Shown piece by piece: positions 23,698 to 33,945 of a stretch of DNA of 64,000 nt. How positions within the stretch are numbered: the first letter of the stretch is position 1; every line of letters begins with the position of its first letter. The stretch spans positions 30,609,124-30,673,123 of the forward strand of contig JAOANR010000006.1 in the NCBI GenBank assembly GCA_030278955.1, in the 5' to 3' direction. A model generated the notes under the pieces. The model was not told the DNA's origin. It worked only from the letters and a program-made list of their open reading frames with translations, and did no database searches. The DNA comes from Hygrophila difformis (lineage: Eukaryota > Streptophyta > Magnoliopsida > Lamiales > Acanthaceae). A program made the position numbers and the translations under genes.

Positions 23698-24012
23698 TGC
23701 TTCTTCGTGTTGGTTTCTTGTTTTTTTTTTTTTTTTCTCCTTCTCTCTTTGCCCCCATTGCTGTAGCTTTTTTAGCTTTTTTCTTAGCCGACGTCTTCAC
23801 GGTGTGGTTCCTGGATTTTAAATCTTTATGGATTTAATGGATTCTTTTTAAAAAAATATAACTAAACAAAATCTCTCTAAAGATTTCTAAAAGTCAGCCA
23901 AAACTTTACATCGAGTCTACACAAAATCAATCAATTCTACGTGGAGTATATGAACTTGCTAAATCCACCAATTTTTTAAAATCTATAAAAGTCTTGATTA
24001 AATACACCCTAA

Positions 24013-24144
24013 ATATGCAAGATTCCCCAAATTAATTGACCACCAATCCTCCCTTGGTTGGATAATTATTCTCTGTTGGTAACGATACTATTACATCTGT
24101 ATATTCGTTCATGATCCTATCCTCAAACTATCAAAATTAATTTA
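24013..24144 (+). repeat. Left copy of the lectin-gene upstream region
   Basis: ATGCAAGATT..CCCAAATTAATTGACCA and the following sequence up to CTATCAAAATTA recur at about 27268-27380 before the intact lectin gene. This marks the start of the tandem duplication. Confidence 0.65.
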
Positions 24145-24480
24145 ATTGATCAAACGCAGTTGACTTGAGTGGTATGAGACTCTGACAGCTTAAGCAATTG
24201 TATAGGATTTGAGCATTTTTTTTTTTTTTGAGAAATCGAAGCTAGATAACAAAGAAAATATCAAAAAGCCAAAGAAAAAATAAAAATAGAAAACAAAAGG
24301 GAAAAAAAAAAGGAAAGCTAATGGGATCTTTGGAACTAGACGCCGGATGAATCCGCCAGGGTTCGAGCATTTCAGTATGCAGAATTATACTTTGGGAGAT
24401 GCAACTATTCAATGCCCACCAGATCCTCGATAGATTAGTCTTGGTTCAATGAGGCCAAAGGATACTCCGTAATTCATAAA
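24145..24480 (+). repeat. tRNA-derived SINE copy with internal A-rich insertion
   Basis: GCAGTTGACTTGAGTGGTATGAGA resembles a pol III A box, and GGGTTCGAGC the B box. The 3' part GATCCTCGATAGATTAGTCTTG matches the SINE at 28905-29070. An A/T-rich block (about 24215-24360) separates A and B boxes and is bounded by near-identical GAGCAT words, so it is probably a later insertion. Confidence 0.55.
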
Positions 24481-25170
24481 ATAAAATTAATTTCGATTTT
24501 TCTTCTTGGCAGAAAAAGCAAATTAAAAGATTGAGAAATGCGAGGGAGCAGGGACATGTCGCAATCTATAAGCTTTGTGATTTTCTGCCTTGCCCTAATA
24601 TCCATTTTGCATATTAAAAATCAAGGTATATAGAAGTACTATGTCGTTCTAGATTTTTCTTTTTAAGTTAACTTTTTAATACACACTTCCAGAAATTATA
24701 CACCTCCATGTTTTAGCACAAAATGATAGTATTACTGTACTACTTGTTTATCTTAATAAATTATTCTTGCGCGTGTCGATCGATCTTAAGTATTCTTATA
24801 CACTTTTTCATTCTCTAATTATTAAAACATGTAAGCGACTTTTTTTATATCTTGACAACAACTCTTAAACCATGTTCAAAACCATAAACAACTCATATGT
24901 TTTCCACATTATTTTGGTTTTTTTTTTTTAAAGTAAATAAAAATAAAAATAAAAATGAGTATTCTAACAAGATCGGTAATGCACAATTACCCTACCTACC
25001 TCGGCTGTAAAAATATCGACAGTGAAGGCACAAACACAAGCACAATGAATAACCACATGCAACTTAATTGGGGAATAATGGAGGATGAAGAATAGATATA
25101 GATTGCTTCCCAAGGAAGATTTCAGCTATCAATCTTGTTAGTTTTAGCGATACTCAAGGTCTATGTAGGT

Positions 25171-25864
25171 CCCTTTCAAAAGATTGTTGTCGATCGGTAC
25201 TATGGACAATATAGTAAGCAATCAAAGCAAGAAGTGAATGAGGTCCAATGTGGCATGGGGATACCCATGGGCGGATCTAGGGGTAGGCCCGGTGGGGCCT
25301 CGGCCCCACCTCAATTTAAAAAAAAAAATTTCTATTACTTTTTTTTATCAAATTTTTTTTAAATTTTTTTTTACTTAAGATTAAAAAAAATAGACTCCGG
25401 CCCTACCTCCCGAAAAATCCTGGGTCCGTCACTGGGGATACCTTGGTATTCACCTAAAAAAAAGCAAGTGAACGCCGATTTGTTGACCCAGTTCTCCTTA
25501 GTTCCGACCTGTGGGATTCCAATCGAGATGACCTCCACTTCAACAAGACTAAGAAAATGTACAAGTCCTATATCGACCTCTATATACTAGCTCCCCATCA
25601 ATAGCAGCTCTGCCCGATCATATTACAGACTCGATCTAACCTATAGTTCTGACTTCTGACGTCCTGTTAGACATCAAAATTTGGAATCTAAGTACTATAT
25701 ATCACTCTCAAACAGTGGCCAATCTAAAAGAACCTTTCTTCTCGATTTTACAACATTTACAATCATGAATTAAAACAAAAGTGAAATCCGATCGAAGTGA
25801 AATATGAAGACGATCTCACACGAAAAACCTGAGTATTTCAGAATAAGACCAAAAACGCATATAC
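25171..25864. other. 0.7-kb insertion within pseudogene exon 2
   Basis: The alignment with the intact lectin exon breaks at about 25170 and resumes at about 25865. The left part contains a SINE-like 3' end (GTCCAATGTGGCATGGGGATACC) holding a Mutator MITE. The remainder (25443-25864) matches no family I recognise. Confidence 0.5.
25266..25432. mobile_element. Mutator-type MITE (167 bp)
   Basis: The insertion is bounded by TGGGGATACC at 25256-25265 and 25433-25442, a 9-10 bp duplication typical of Mutator elements. The ends CATGGGCGGATCTAGG and CCTGGGTCCGTCAC are imperfect inverted repeats. The core is A/T homopolymer. Confidence 0.75.
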
Positions 25865-25990
25865 CATCATATATGGCAATGCCAGCTGTGAATCGAGCCA
25901 GACACCCAGCTAGAGAGAAATATCTTGCAGCATTGTGTCTTCAACAAGTGTTTTAGGACCTACGAACTGTAAACACTTCAGTTGAACTGT

Positions 25991-26800
25991 TATTGCTGGG
26001 GTAGAAATTAAAATGTTGGCAAACGGACAAGCTATCTATCTCTAGAAAAACTATGTTGTATGTTGAGATCTGTAGTAAGAATAACGACATTATTATTTTT
26101 GGTAATAAAATAGTAGTATGAGTGAAGATGAAATGCTAATGGTATGGAATAATCAATATGATGGGGAAGGAACTGGGATTATTGTCATGATTTGATGATT
26201 CATTCAGCTTTTTTTTTTTTGTGAATGTTGGATTATTTGTGATCCGAAAAGAACAAATGAATATTCAAACATACCAATTGTAGTCGAAAATGTAAGTTTC
26301 GATTAATTGAAAATATTCAATCTATCTGCAAATACTACAAGCACACCTCAGAAGCAGATCCGCGAGCATGGACGAAGCTATAATCAGTAGACGCCAGCGT
26401 GATTTCAATGGCCTCATCTGCTACAAGCATAATCGCTTGTAATTCTAATAAAAGTGATTCCATTACTCCTGATTTTAATTCTAATATAAATTTAAAAATG
26501 AAGAGAATGATTCAAGACAGACCCGGCTAATAATAGCAAGTGCAAAAAGCCCCAAATATTTGTGAGCCCATTTTTTGAAAAATTTTATGTAATTTTAGTT
26601 TTAATCTTTGTGTATTTTTTCTTTCATATATTTCTTTTATTTTTTTTATATTACTTCTCTACAAAAAAAAAAAAAAAAAAAAAAAACAGAATTTCAGATT
26701 TTTTTGTATTCTTTTACTCTTAGTAAAAAAAATACGTAGGTCATATTGATCCATTTTACGTATATAGACAGTACATTTTTTGGATGCAAGACTTAAATAA
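25991..26800. other. Downstream flank of lectin copy 1
   Basis: 25991-26215 matches the 3' flank of the intact copy (28404-28570: GTAATAAGAA..AACAATAATATT..GGTAATAAA, then AATCAATA). From 26220 to 26800 I see AT-rich sequence with a poly(A) run at 26660-26690 and no gene. Confidence 0.55.
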
Positions 26801-27097
26801 TACTCCATCCATTTTTTTTAAAGGTTATACTTTCCTTTTATAGGTGTTTTAAAATAAGTATTACACTACTATATTTAGAATATTTTTAAAGTCTTAAAAT
26901 ATAGATTAACACTTATTTTAAAAAATAAGTATGATTAAAATAAATGTTACACTTTCCTTTTATAGCTACAAGTGTAATATTTAAAAAATTAATCTATGAT
27001 TATATTATAAATTTTAAACTAAAGCACTTTTAAAATATTCCTTAATTAAATCCCGTGCCAAAATCAAGTGTAACATTTAAAAAAAACGGAGGGAGTA
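26801..27097. mobile_element. Stowaway-type MITE
   Basis: The ends TACTCCATCC and ACGGAGGGAGTA are the inverted termini common to Tc1/mariner Stowaway MITEs. It is AT-rich and non-coding. Confidence 0.75.
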
Positions 27098-27425
27098 TAT
27101 AAATTATATTTTTATATATTTAAATTTTATTATTATTGTGTTATGTTTATAAATAAATTAAAAGAATTACTATATTTTAGTGGGCATCATTTTTATTATA
27201 GAGTAGGGCCACCAAAAATAATTACCATGTATACTCTTACTATAGTAATTTACTTTTAAGGAAATTAAGTATGCAAGATTTCCCAAATTAATTGACCAAT
27301 CCGACAATCCTCTCTCGGTTAGACAGTGGAGTAATTCCTACTTATTCGTTGATGATCCTCAAGCTACCAAACTTATTTTTTTATTTCTTTTTAAACCGCA
27401 GACAAGAAACACATTAAGAAGCGGA
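27098..27425 (+). other. Upstream region of the lectin gene
   Basis: AT-rich. 27268-27380 is the right copy of the duplicated upstream sequence. No clear TATA box can be chosen. Confidence 0.5.
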
Positions 27426-28403
27426 ATGCAAGAGAGTATGGGCATGAAGAAATCAATAATCCTTATGATTTTGTGCACTGCCCTAGTACCCATTTTACAT
27501 ACCAAAATTCAAGGTATGTGATTTTTATGATTTTTATACCACAAACTTCCAGTAATTAATTAGGACTTTCTTTATTTTTATTTTTTTTTTGCAGGAAATA
27601 CTTGTTTATCTTATTTAATTATATATCCATGAATAGGCATAGACATATATGGTCGGGAAAAAAACCCATTTAGTCCCATAAGTTTTTTCAATTTCTAAAA
27701 CCATCTCACAAATATCGAATTACACGAATCTGTCTTATAACTACCCTAATCATCGCCGAACCCGTCCATGAACCGGTTTTTTCTCTAATCATTGCCGAAC
27801 ACATTCTATAACTTCCCTAATGGATGGATGGGTTTGGCGATTATTAGGATAGTACACGGGTCCGGCTATGATTAGCGAAAAAATCGGGTTCATGGACGGG
27901 TTCGGCTATGATTAGAGTAGTTATGGGACGGATTCGTCTAATTTGGTACTGTTTTGAAATTTTTTTAAAAATTATGGGACGATATGTGTTTTTTTTTTCC
28001 CCCTATATGGTCGATATTATTCTTGAGCAATTTTTTTTCATGCTCTATTTATCGATGAAATGAGTGTTCTAACAAGAATGGTAATAGTATTAATTAATGC
28101 ACAGTAAAGGCAGCAGGAACGGCTTGTGGATTTGCACCCGAGAATGAGAATGTACAATTAAGTTGCTTCATAGGGACGATTTCAGCTATAACTTTTGCAA
28201 GTTTTGGGAATCCACAAGCTCAAGGATTCTGTGGCTCATATCGCAAGGGCAGCTGCGAATCCAGCAGCACGGCCAGGACTGTTGCCAAGTTGTGCCTAGG
28301 AAAACAATCTTGCACGGTGCAGGCTTCACAAAGTGTTTTAGGACCTACCAATTGTAATGCCCGGATCTCTATATCGCTTGGGCTGGCGGTCACTTGCAGT
28401 TAA
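27426..28403 (+). CDS. Small secreted SUEL-type (galactose-binding) lectin protein, two exons
   Basis: Exon 1 is 27426-27513 and exon 2 is 28105-28403, joined by a phase-1 GT-AG intron, giving 128 residues. Residues about 9-27 are a hydrophobic signal (SIILMILCTALVPILHTK). The remainder is one Gal_Lectin domain (PF02140 type, as at the C-terminus of plant beta-galactosidases): ACGFAPENENVQLSC, GTISAITFASFGNPQAQGFC, GSYRKGSC, VAKLCLGKQSCTVQ, a Cys near LGPTNC, and a final VTCS. The mature part has eight cysteines, enough for four disulfides. A secreted sugar-binding role is inferred from the family; ligand unknown. A later start (MGMKK or MKK) is possible. AATAAAT follows at about 28490. The pseudogene copy lies 2.9 kb to the left. 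Confidence 0.82.
27656..28003. mobile_element. Mutator-type MITE with long inverted repeats, in the lectin intron
   Basis: TATATGGTCG at 27646-27655 and 28004-28013 is a 10-bp duplication. The two arms of about 120 bp are imperfect reverse complements, from GGAAAAAAAACCC at one end to TTTTTTTTTTCCCCC at the other, and both include CCGAACCCGTCCATGAACC or its complement. It supplies more than half of the 591-bp intron. Confidence 0.85.
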
Positions 28404-28904
28404 AATAGACTGGCCATCTGATCTCTCTTGAACATATGGTGTATGTTGATGAGAACTGCATGTAATAAGAACAATAATATTTATTGGTAATAAATTACAA
28501 AAGGAGATGAAATATTAATGCAATAATCAATACGATTGGGACTGGCCTGGGAGGAATGGGAAATGTGATTGCCATGATTATTCAGCTTCAGGGATTATAT
28601 TTGTGATGGAAAGAGAACACATGAATGTAATAATCAAACTTACCAATTGTATTCAAAACATAAATCTTCGATTAAGAGGGAGTGCATCAAAACTCCGATC
28701 CATATGTATAAACTCATCCCAAATGGTCTCTTTGCATATGCTTATGCCACGACCTTTCATTCCTTAACCACATATGAAAGCACGTTTTGCCATAAAAGTT
28801 TTTACCTACAAAATAGATAAATATTAGTAGTATTTGATTTCATAATTCAGTATATCATAGTAATATTTTTACATAATATCTCATCAACTTTTATTTTATT
28901 GTAC
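28404..28904. other. 3' flank of the lectin gene
   Basis: The first about 170 bp match the flank of the pseudogene copy. Beyond that I see no gene or recognised repeat. Confidence 0.5.
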
Positions 28905-29070
28905 CAACAGCAGTTGACTTGAATGGGTGAGAGCTATAGTTGAGGGTTCGAGCCTTGTATATGCAAAAAACTGCTTTGTGAGAGCCGCCCTTAATTGCCC
29001 TTGCAGATCCTCGAGAGATTAGTCTTGTGTCCTATGTGGCCTGGGGATACCCGGTTTCACAAAAAACTTT
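28905..29070 (+). repeat. tRNA-derived SINE
   Basis: CAGTTGACTTGAATGGGTGAGA resembles an A box and GGGTTCGAGCC a B box about 30 bp later. The 3' part GATCCTCGAGAGATTAGTC..GGGGATACCCGGTTTCAC recurs in part at 24420-24460 and 25236-25265, so it is a family. It is not a tRNA: no acceptor stem or CCA-adjacent pairing is visible. Confidence 0.65.
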
Positions 29071-29268
29071 TAATTTATTGTCCCTTTTTCATTATCAACA
29101 TATGCAAATGAAGATTGAACAACATCATTCAAGTTGGGCTCCCACCACCCCTTTCCTAGCATGTATAGGTTGTTAAACAACAACAACAACAACAAAAAAA
29201 AAAAAAAAAACATCATCATTCAAGTTTGGTAGAGGAAACAAAATGGTCCTTTGATTTCTTTCATATAT
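29071..29268. other. Spacer with CAA/poly(A) tract
   Basis: (CAA)n followed by poly(A) at 29177-29210. No gene. Confidence 0.6.
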
Positions 29269-29439
29269 CATTACTAGAAATATTTTGGATTGGTAGCTAA
29301 AACTGTGGTAACTAACAAATTTCGATCGCTAAAACTATGGTAGCTAACGAATTTCAGTCGCAAATTCGGCCGCTAATCTCTTATTAACCAAAACTTTATT
29401 AAAAAATTTCTGTTGATACAACACAAAATTCTTGTAGTG
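29269..29439. mobile_element. CACTA-type MITE (171 bp)
   Basis: The right end on the minus strand is CACTACAAGAATTTTGTG, the classic CACTA terminus. The left end CATTACTAGAAATATTTTGG is a mutated version. Between them are repeated GCTAAAACT and TAGCTAACGAATTT words. The 3-bp flanks (TAT, ACA) differ, so it is old or imprecise. Confidence 0.7.
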
Positions 29440-29600
29440 ACATAAAAGAAAGACAAAATAAACCTCGTGCAATATACATAAATGGTTATTTTGCGCATTT
29501 CCAATAAAAAGAGCACCATAGAATATGCCATTTTTTTAAAAAAAATTAGGAAATAATTTTGCATCTGTAGTATAGATGACCCCAAATCTAATTCACAATA

Positions 29601-29757
29601 GAGGATGAGGATTTGCTCAACCGGCCAAGTCTATGCTTTCCAATCTTAGGGTTGGGGATTCGATTCCCCAACCGGCCCCCTATCCCTCCCTTTATTTCTT
29701 TGTAATTTGTGCTGCATGGGCTCCACCATCCTTTGGCTTCGGCTCCTAAAAAAAATT
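29601..29757 (+). repeat. Second SINE family, plus copy
   Basis: GAGGATGAGGATTTGCTCAA (A-box region), GGGGATTCGATTCCCC (B box), CCCCCTATCCCTCC, TTTGTAATTTGTGCTGCATGG and an A-rich tail. The order matches the minus-strand copy at 32104-32282. Confidence 0.65.
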
Positions 29758-29760
29758 ATA

Positions 29761-29958
29761 CTCCTTTTGTCCCGGTAATAACGTATGTTTATTTGAATTG
29801 AGAAAAAAGTGAAGTATTTAGTTTTAGTTGATTTGATGTTTTAGTTGATGTTTATGAAGTAAAACTTTTCTATAAAGGGAAATATGACAATTATAATTAT
29901 AAATGGAAATATGACAATTGTAGTGGGAGGGACAAAAAGGAAAGTGGTACGGAGGGAG
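29761..29958. mobile_element. Stowaway-like MITE
   Basis: The ends CTCCTTTTGTCCC and ACGGAGGGAG are Stowaway termini, diverged at the left. It directly follows the SINE tail. Confidence 0.65.
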
Positions 29959-30305
29959 AATTCACAATAAATTAATTAATTGAAAGATGAAAATTGCATT
30001 TGAATCGCCTGTGTAATAGTCTTATTCTGTATATCCTTATTGGCCCTTACGACTTTAAAAAATTTTTAAGCAATAAAATACTGATTCGGAACATCTAAGC
30101 AATTGGTATAAAGGATTAAGCAAATATTGATACTTGCAACATCTATATATTATTAAAACCATTAGTGGGCAAACAAGTCAACATTTAATGTGGTGTCACT
30201 ATTCTAAATTTCCAATTTTCATAGACTTTTGCATTTTTAATTTATTAAATAAATTTAGATTATTAGATTTGTTACTTATTTACTATTTATTTATGTTAAA
30301 ACATA

Positions 30306-30564
30306 CTTCCTCCGTTCCTTTTTAATTGTCACGGACCCACATTTCACGCAATCCAATACACGTTTTCAATTCGTAATAACTCAAATTCCATAAAAGTAAA
30401 AATTATGAAAATTTGATATTTTAAATCTATGCGATTAGACGAATCCAACAAGATCCCACTTGACTATATTTATCTTATATAATTGTATTAAAAAGTCGAG
30501 TCAAAGTTACTCAATGAACAGTGACAAAAGTCAATATGTGCCAATTAATAAGGAACGGAGGAAG
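30306..30564. mobile_element. Stowaway MITE inside the Helitron
   Basis: CTTCCTCCGTTCCTTTTTAATTG and its reverse complement form the ends, flanked by TA at 30304-30305 and 30565-30566. Confidence 0.85.
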
Positions 30565-30599
30565 TATATTGATTTGGATATGAAAATCATAATTTTCAT

Positions 30600-31060
30600 T
30601 TTTTAAAACATATGAAATTTTTAGTTTATATGGAATTCCCGATTCCCCAAACTTTCCAATTTTTTAAAAATTTAAAATTTGATATTTGGTATATTTGCAT
30701 TTATTTATATTAGATTTTAGTTTTTTATTTTATTTTATATTTTTGTATTTTTTATTACAAAAATTTTTATTTTTACCAAATTTTCAGTTTTTAAAAGATA
30801 CAAAATTTTTAATTTATATGAAATTCCTACAATTTTTAGCTTTTAAAATTTTCATCAAAATTTGCATTTATTTATTTATTTATTTTAGATTTTTTTCATT
30901 GTTTTATTCCTATAATTTTCAAATTTTTACCCAATTTTTAATTTTTAAAAGATATATGAAATTTTTCTTTATATGGAATTCACATAATATCAAGGAGATC
31001 TATTTTCATTGGACCGATTTTTTTTTTATTTTTTTGCCGTAATTTCACACTTACCTTTTT
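30600..31060. repeat. Degenerate AT-rich tandem repeats (about 160-bp unit)
   Basis: The block GATAT(A)GAAATTTTTA..TTTATATGGAATTC recurs at about 30610, 30800 and 30950, each followed by a TTTGCATTTATTTAT-type run. A 118-codon Phe/Leu-rich frame at 30686-31042 reflects this composition and is not called. Confidence 0.55.
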
Positions 31061-31163
31061 ATATAGATATATTAATATATTTATTCATAATTGAAAATTC
31101 GATTTTAAATAGTGGAGTGATTCCAGTGATTCCTTCCAAAAATATAAATTACTGATAAGATCT

Positions 31164-31724
31164 ATGGAGGAAATGAAGTCAATCTGCATTTTAGTTGTGC
31201 TATTTCTTGCTTCAGGTGAATTTATTTGTTTATTTTTATTATACATGTAAGGAGCGTTTGATTTAGCGGATTCAAGATTTTCATTGAAATTTTTGAAGAT
31301 AAAGTGGAGGATACATGTTTGGTCAATATAAGTTTGAAGTGGAAATGTCACATTACCACCATGGTGGAAATTATTGTGATTTTAAGTAAAATTTTTTTAT
31401 CCTTATTTTTCATACTACTTTTACATTATAAATTTAATAAGTACATATGATGTATTTATTTATTTTGTGTATGATGACTTGCAGTTGGCAAGATGGTCCA
31501 AGTGACAGGGTAAAGTATGTCAAGAAGGCTAGGGGCGTACGGGTCGGGGAATTTGTTGTGGGGCGGGAATTTGCGACAACTTATGTTGTCAATATAAGTG
31601 CAATGTTAAACATACGTCAAAATAGGCACAAGGTGTTTGCGGTAGTGGTGGTATTACTCCACATCCTTTATGTCAATGCTTCCATAATTATTAGTGTTAA
31701 GTGAATAACCATCACAAAGAAATG
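31164..31724 (+). pseudogene. Cysteine-rich secreted peptide gene relic
   Basis: 31164-31215 encodes MEEMKSICILVVLFLAS, a signal-like start ending at a GTGAAT donor in phase 1. A plausible acceptor (TTGCAG) lies at 31479-31484, but the joined frame stops after VGKMVQVTG. In a shifted frame, 31518 onward reads GRTGRGICCGAGICDNLCCQ, then KCNVKHTSK, stop, AQGVCGSGGITPHPLCQCF. The cysteine spacing resembles plant defensin-like or hevein-like peptides, but two stops interrupt it. It lies within the Helitron, so it may be a captured gene. Confidence 0.45.
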
Positions 31725-32103
31725 TAATGATGATTTTAATTAGTTTGAAATGACAAATAATTGCAGGTATTACATGTTCTTGAATAAAATCATGTTATCC
31801 TCCTCACTTTATATTTTTGCCTTTTCATCATTTCCTCACTTTATCCTCCTCACTTTATATTCTTGAAGGATAACTAAAATTCCCCTTCATTTTGTCAAAC
31901 TCTCAAAAAGGGTAATTTCAAGACAATGATGGTGAAATCCATTCCACAATTTTCCTCGGATGTGTGATTTATTCATCTCCAATTCACACTCCATATTTGC
32001 AATTCGGTTATGGTACAACCTTCGTAAAAGGTTTGCATATGCATATATCAGATAAAATATTTCTCCCATCACATATGCACAAAATTTTGGCATTATTACG
32101 TCT
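31725..32103. other. Unassigned Helitron interior
   Basis: The phrase TTTCCTCACTTTATCCTCCTC is locally duplicated near 31795-31860. No gene is seen. Confidence 0.5.
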
Positions 32104-32282
32104 TAATTTTATTTATTTATTTATTGATAACAAGTGACACCCAAGGGTCGATAAAAGTTGGTGGGAGTTAATCCACACAAATTACAAAGGGATAGGGGGT
32201 CGAGTAAGAATTGAACTCTCAACCATAATGTTGAAAGTTTAGTGGCTTGAATACTTGGGCAAATACTCATCCCCAATAATGC
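32104..32282 (-). repeat. Second SINE family, minus copy
   Basis: Reading the minus strand: GGGGATGAGTATTTGCCCAA, a GAGAGTTCAATTC B-box-like block, CCCCCTATCCC, TTTGTAATTTGTGTGG and an AATAAATAAATAAAT tail, the same order as at 29601-29757. Confidence 0.65.
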
Positions 32283-32468
32283 CCTAAATTAATTATCGTG
32301 TTGTAGGTGTTGCTACTTAGCGCAAATAGCGGGAAAAGTATGAAACGTTGAGATGTATTTAGTGTCTCCTTTTGCAAGGCTTGTCTGAATTGTTGTACAT
32401 GTGTTATAATTTTGAATAATGGTTTTTGGTATTTGAGTTTAAAATTTTAGAGTTTATAGATTGGAGTT

Positions 32469-32837
32469 TAGTGTATTCAATCCAGAGTTTTATGGATTTT
32501 AAAAAGTTGGTGGATTTAGAGAGTCCATAGACTTACGTAGAGTTTATTGATTTTGTGTAGACTCCATATAGAGTTTGGCTAGAGTCTGGCTGATTTTTAG
32601 AAATCTTGAATTATTTATAACGATTTTGTTTAGTTACATTTTTTAAGAGAATCCATTAAAATCTATAAATATTTAAAATTCATGGACTGTTAAATACCTC
32701 AAAATTTTTAAAGTCCTTTTAAAATCTGTATTGAATACACCTAGATTCTTAAAGACTTTTTAAAATCTAAATTAAATACACCATAACTTTAAAAGTCCAA
32801 AAAAATCCTACAGACTCTGGATTGAATACACCCCCTA
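32469..32837. mobile_element. MITE (GTGTATTCAAT family), intact copy
   Basis: GTGTATTCAATCCAGAG at the left and CTCTGGATTGAATACACCCCCT at the right form the inverted ends. An internal GTATTGAATACACCTAGA block near 32735 is shared with the disrupted copy at 17768-24012. Confidence 0.75.
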
Positions 32838-33582
32838 AAATTTGACTATTACAACTGAAAATTTTACTATTTATAGTAAGTTTTAAATTTCAAGTGCTAA
32901 AAGTTATATATGATAGAAAATTTGCAAAATGGATATTTGATGAAGATGGTGGTAAAGTTGATATTGATTTTGAATATATACAATAAGATGTGCCATTTCA
33001 GAATGATATTCTTATAAACTTTACGGGCGGTCCTATAGCGGAAAATTTAGCGAGACACTTAAATTTTGTTTTGAAGGGATATTTGATGAAGATTATGGTA
33101 TATTGAAGGATAACTCTCAAAAAGGGTAATTTTAGATTTCTGTTTATATTGAATGATAACTAAAATTTAGAAATTTTTTAGAGTACATATACAAATATAA
33201 ACTGTATTACTTCAAATCGAAAAACTTTTAAAAAAAGTGCTATATTAGCCCCTACCAATGAGTTTTTCAACAAATTGTGAATTTTTTATATATTATGCGT
33301 AATTATATTTAAATTTTGTTTTAATTTAATTTAAATTTCAAATTAAATAAAAATATTATTTCAATAATTATTGATGTTTTAGGTTTGTACAAGCCATATA
33401 AGCTAAATAAGATGATAAAATATGAGTTCTTTGTTAGTTTTAAAAATAATTAAATTATATTATCATATAAATCCTCTTTTGAATAGATTTAAAATTATTA
33501 CACATTTGTCATTACTCAAAATACAATTTATTATTACTTTATATTGATATATATATTATATAAAATACTATATAATATTTAT
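32838..33582. other. AT-rich Helitron interior
   Basis: No gene is supported. TGAAGGATAACT..CTCAAAAAGGGTAATTT at 33100-33130 repeats 31864-31918. Confidence 0.5.
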
Positions 33583-33826
33583 ACCTGTCGAGTCTCGACG
33601 GGTTACTTACTAGTTAGTAATAAAATATATTGAAGAATCCAGAAATAATCCAAAACGACCTGCATTTTTGTCACTGATAGTATAACGTGTATTAGGATAT
33701 GACAATATAATATAATTTTGCTAAAAATATAAGATTGAGTCAAGTCTTAGCAATTTGATAGTTTCAAATTGGAGCAAGTTTACTTGTAAAATTGCTACTT
33801 TCTAATAATTTTTTTTAACAGTGCGC

Positions 33827-33945
33827 AAAATCATGCCATGTTTATAGTTATAGTATCCCAAAATTATTGATAATCTTCCAAAATCATGCCATGTTCATAG
33901 TTATAATATGCCAAAATTATATAAATTGATAATCTCCACGAGATA
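33827..33945 (+). repeat. Direct duplication of about 60 bp upstream of the defensin-like gene
   Basis: CAAAATCATGCCATGTTTATAG and following sequence to TTGATAATCT occurs at 33827-33875 and again from 33880. A TA/CATA microsatellite follows at 33978-34010. Confidence 0.75.

Larger units (their letters stand above)
18137..23811 (+). mobile_element. L1-type LINE, near full length
   Basis: A non-LTR retrotransposon of about 5.7 kb with ORF1 (DUF4283 and CCHC knuckle) overlapping ORF2 (endonuclease, RT, zf-RVT, RNase H). It lies inside the host MITE. The short duplication TGGATTT at 18130-18136 and 23812-23818 fits its borders. The 3' tail has a T-rich run at about 23720-23740 rather than a terminal poly(A). 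ORF2 carries three stops and one frameshift, so this copy cannot move itself. Confidence 0.88.
17768..24012 (-). mobile_element. MITE (GTGTATTCAAT family) split by a Tourist MITE and a LINE
   Basis: 17768-17810, 18072-18136 and 23812-24012 join into one element of about 0.3 kb that aligns in reverse to a second copy at 32469-32837. Shared blocks include GTATTCAATACAGA, AATCTAGGTGTATTC-like and TCTACACAAAATCAATCAA. The ends are variants of AGGGTGTATTCAATC in inverted orientation. The family looks non-coding and I cannot fix its TSD. Confidence 0.7.
24538..25990 (+). pseudogene. SUEL-lectin gene copy 1 (pseudogene)
   Basis: Exon 1 (24538-24625) reads MRGSRDMSQSISFVIFCLAL and continues as a secretory signal parallel to the intact copy, ending CAAG before a GTATAT donor. 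Exon 2 starts at 25023 after an AG and opens VKAQTQAQ, then stops at 25046-25048. Later exon 2 blocks are recognisable at 25110-25170 (TTTCAGCTAT..TTAGTTTTAG) and 25865-25985 (CCAGCTGTGAATC, TGTTTTAGGACCTAC), separated by a 0.7-kb insertion. It is the left member of a tandem pair and cannot make the protein. Confidence 0.75.
30142..33613 (+). mobile_element. Non-autonomous Helitron (3.5 kb)
   Basis: The 5' end TCTATATATTATTAAAAC follows an A at 30141. The 3' end is a seven-pair hairpin CCTGTCG-AGTCT-CGACGGG at about 33583-33602, then TTACTTA and the terminal CTAG at 33610-33613, followed by T. TC start, subterminal hairpin, CTRR end and A/T insertion site are the structural definition of Helitrons. 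There is no Rep/helicase, so it is non-autonomous. Inside are a Stowaway, a repeat array, a cysteine-rich-peptide gene relic, a SINE and a MITE. Confidence 0.75.

Noticed and set aside
28905..29070. tRNA gene suggested by A- and B-box motifs
   Set aside because: No acceptor stem or anticodon arm pairing is visible, and related copies share a non-tRNA 3' part, so it is a SINE.
30686..31042. 118-codon Phe/Leu/Ile-rich frame resembling membrane segments
   Set aside because: It is produced by AT-rich degenerate tandem repeats.
31164..31724. Functional hevein-like or defensin-like gene
   Set aside because: The spliced frame ends after nine exon-2 codons, and the cysteine-rich frame has two stops.
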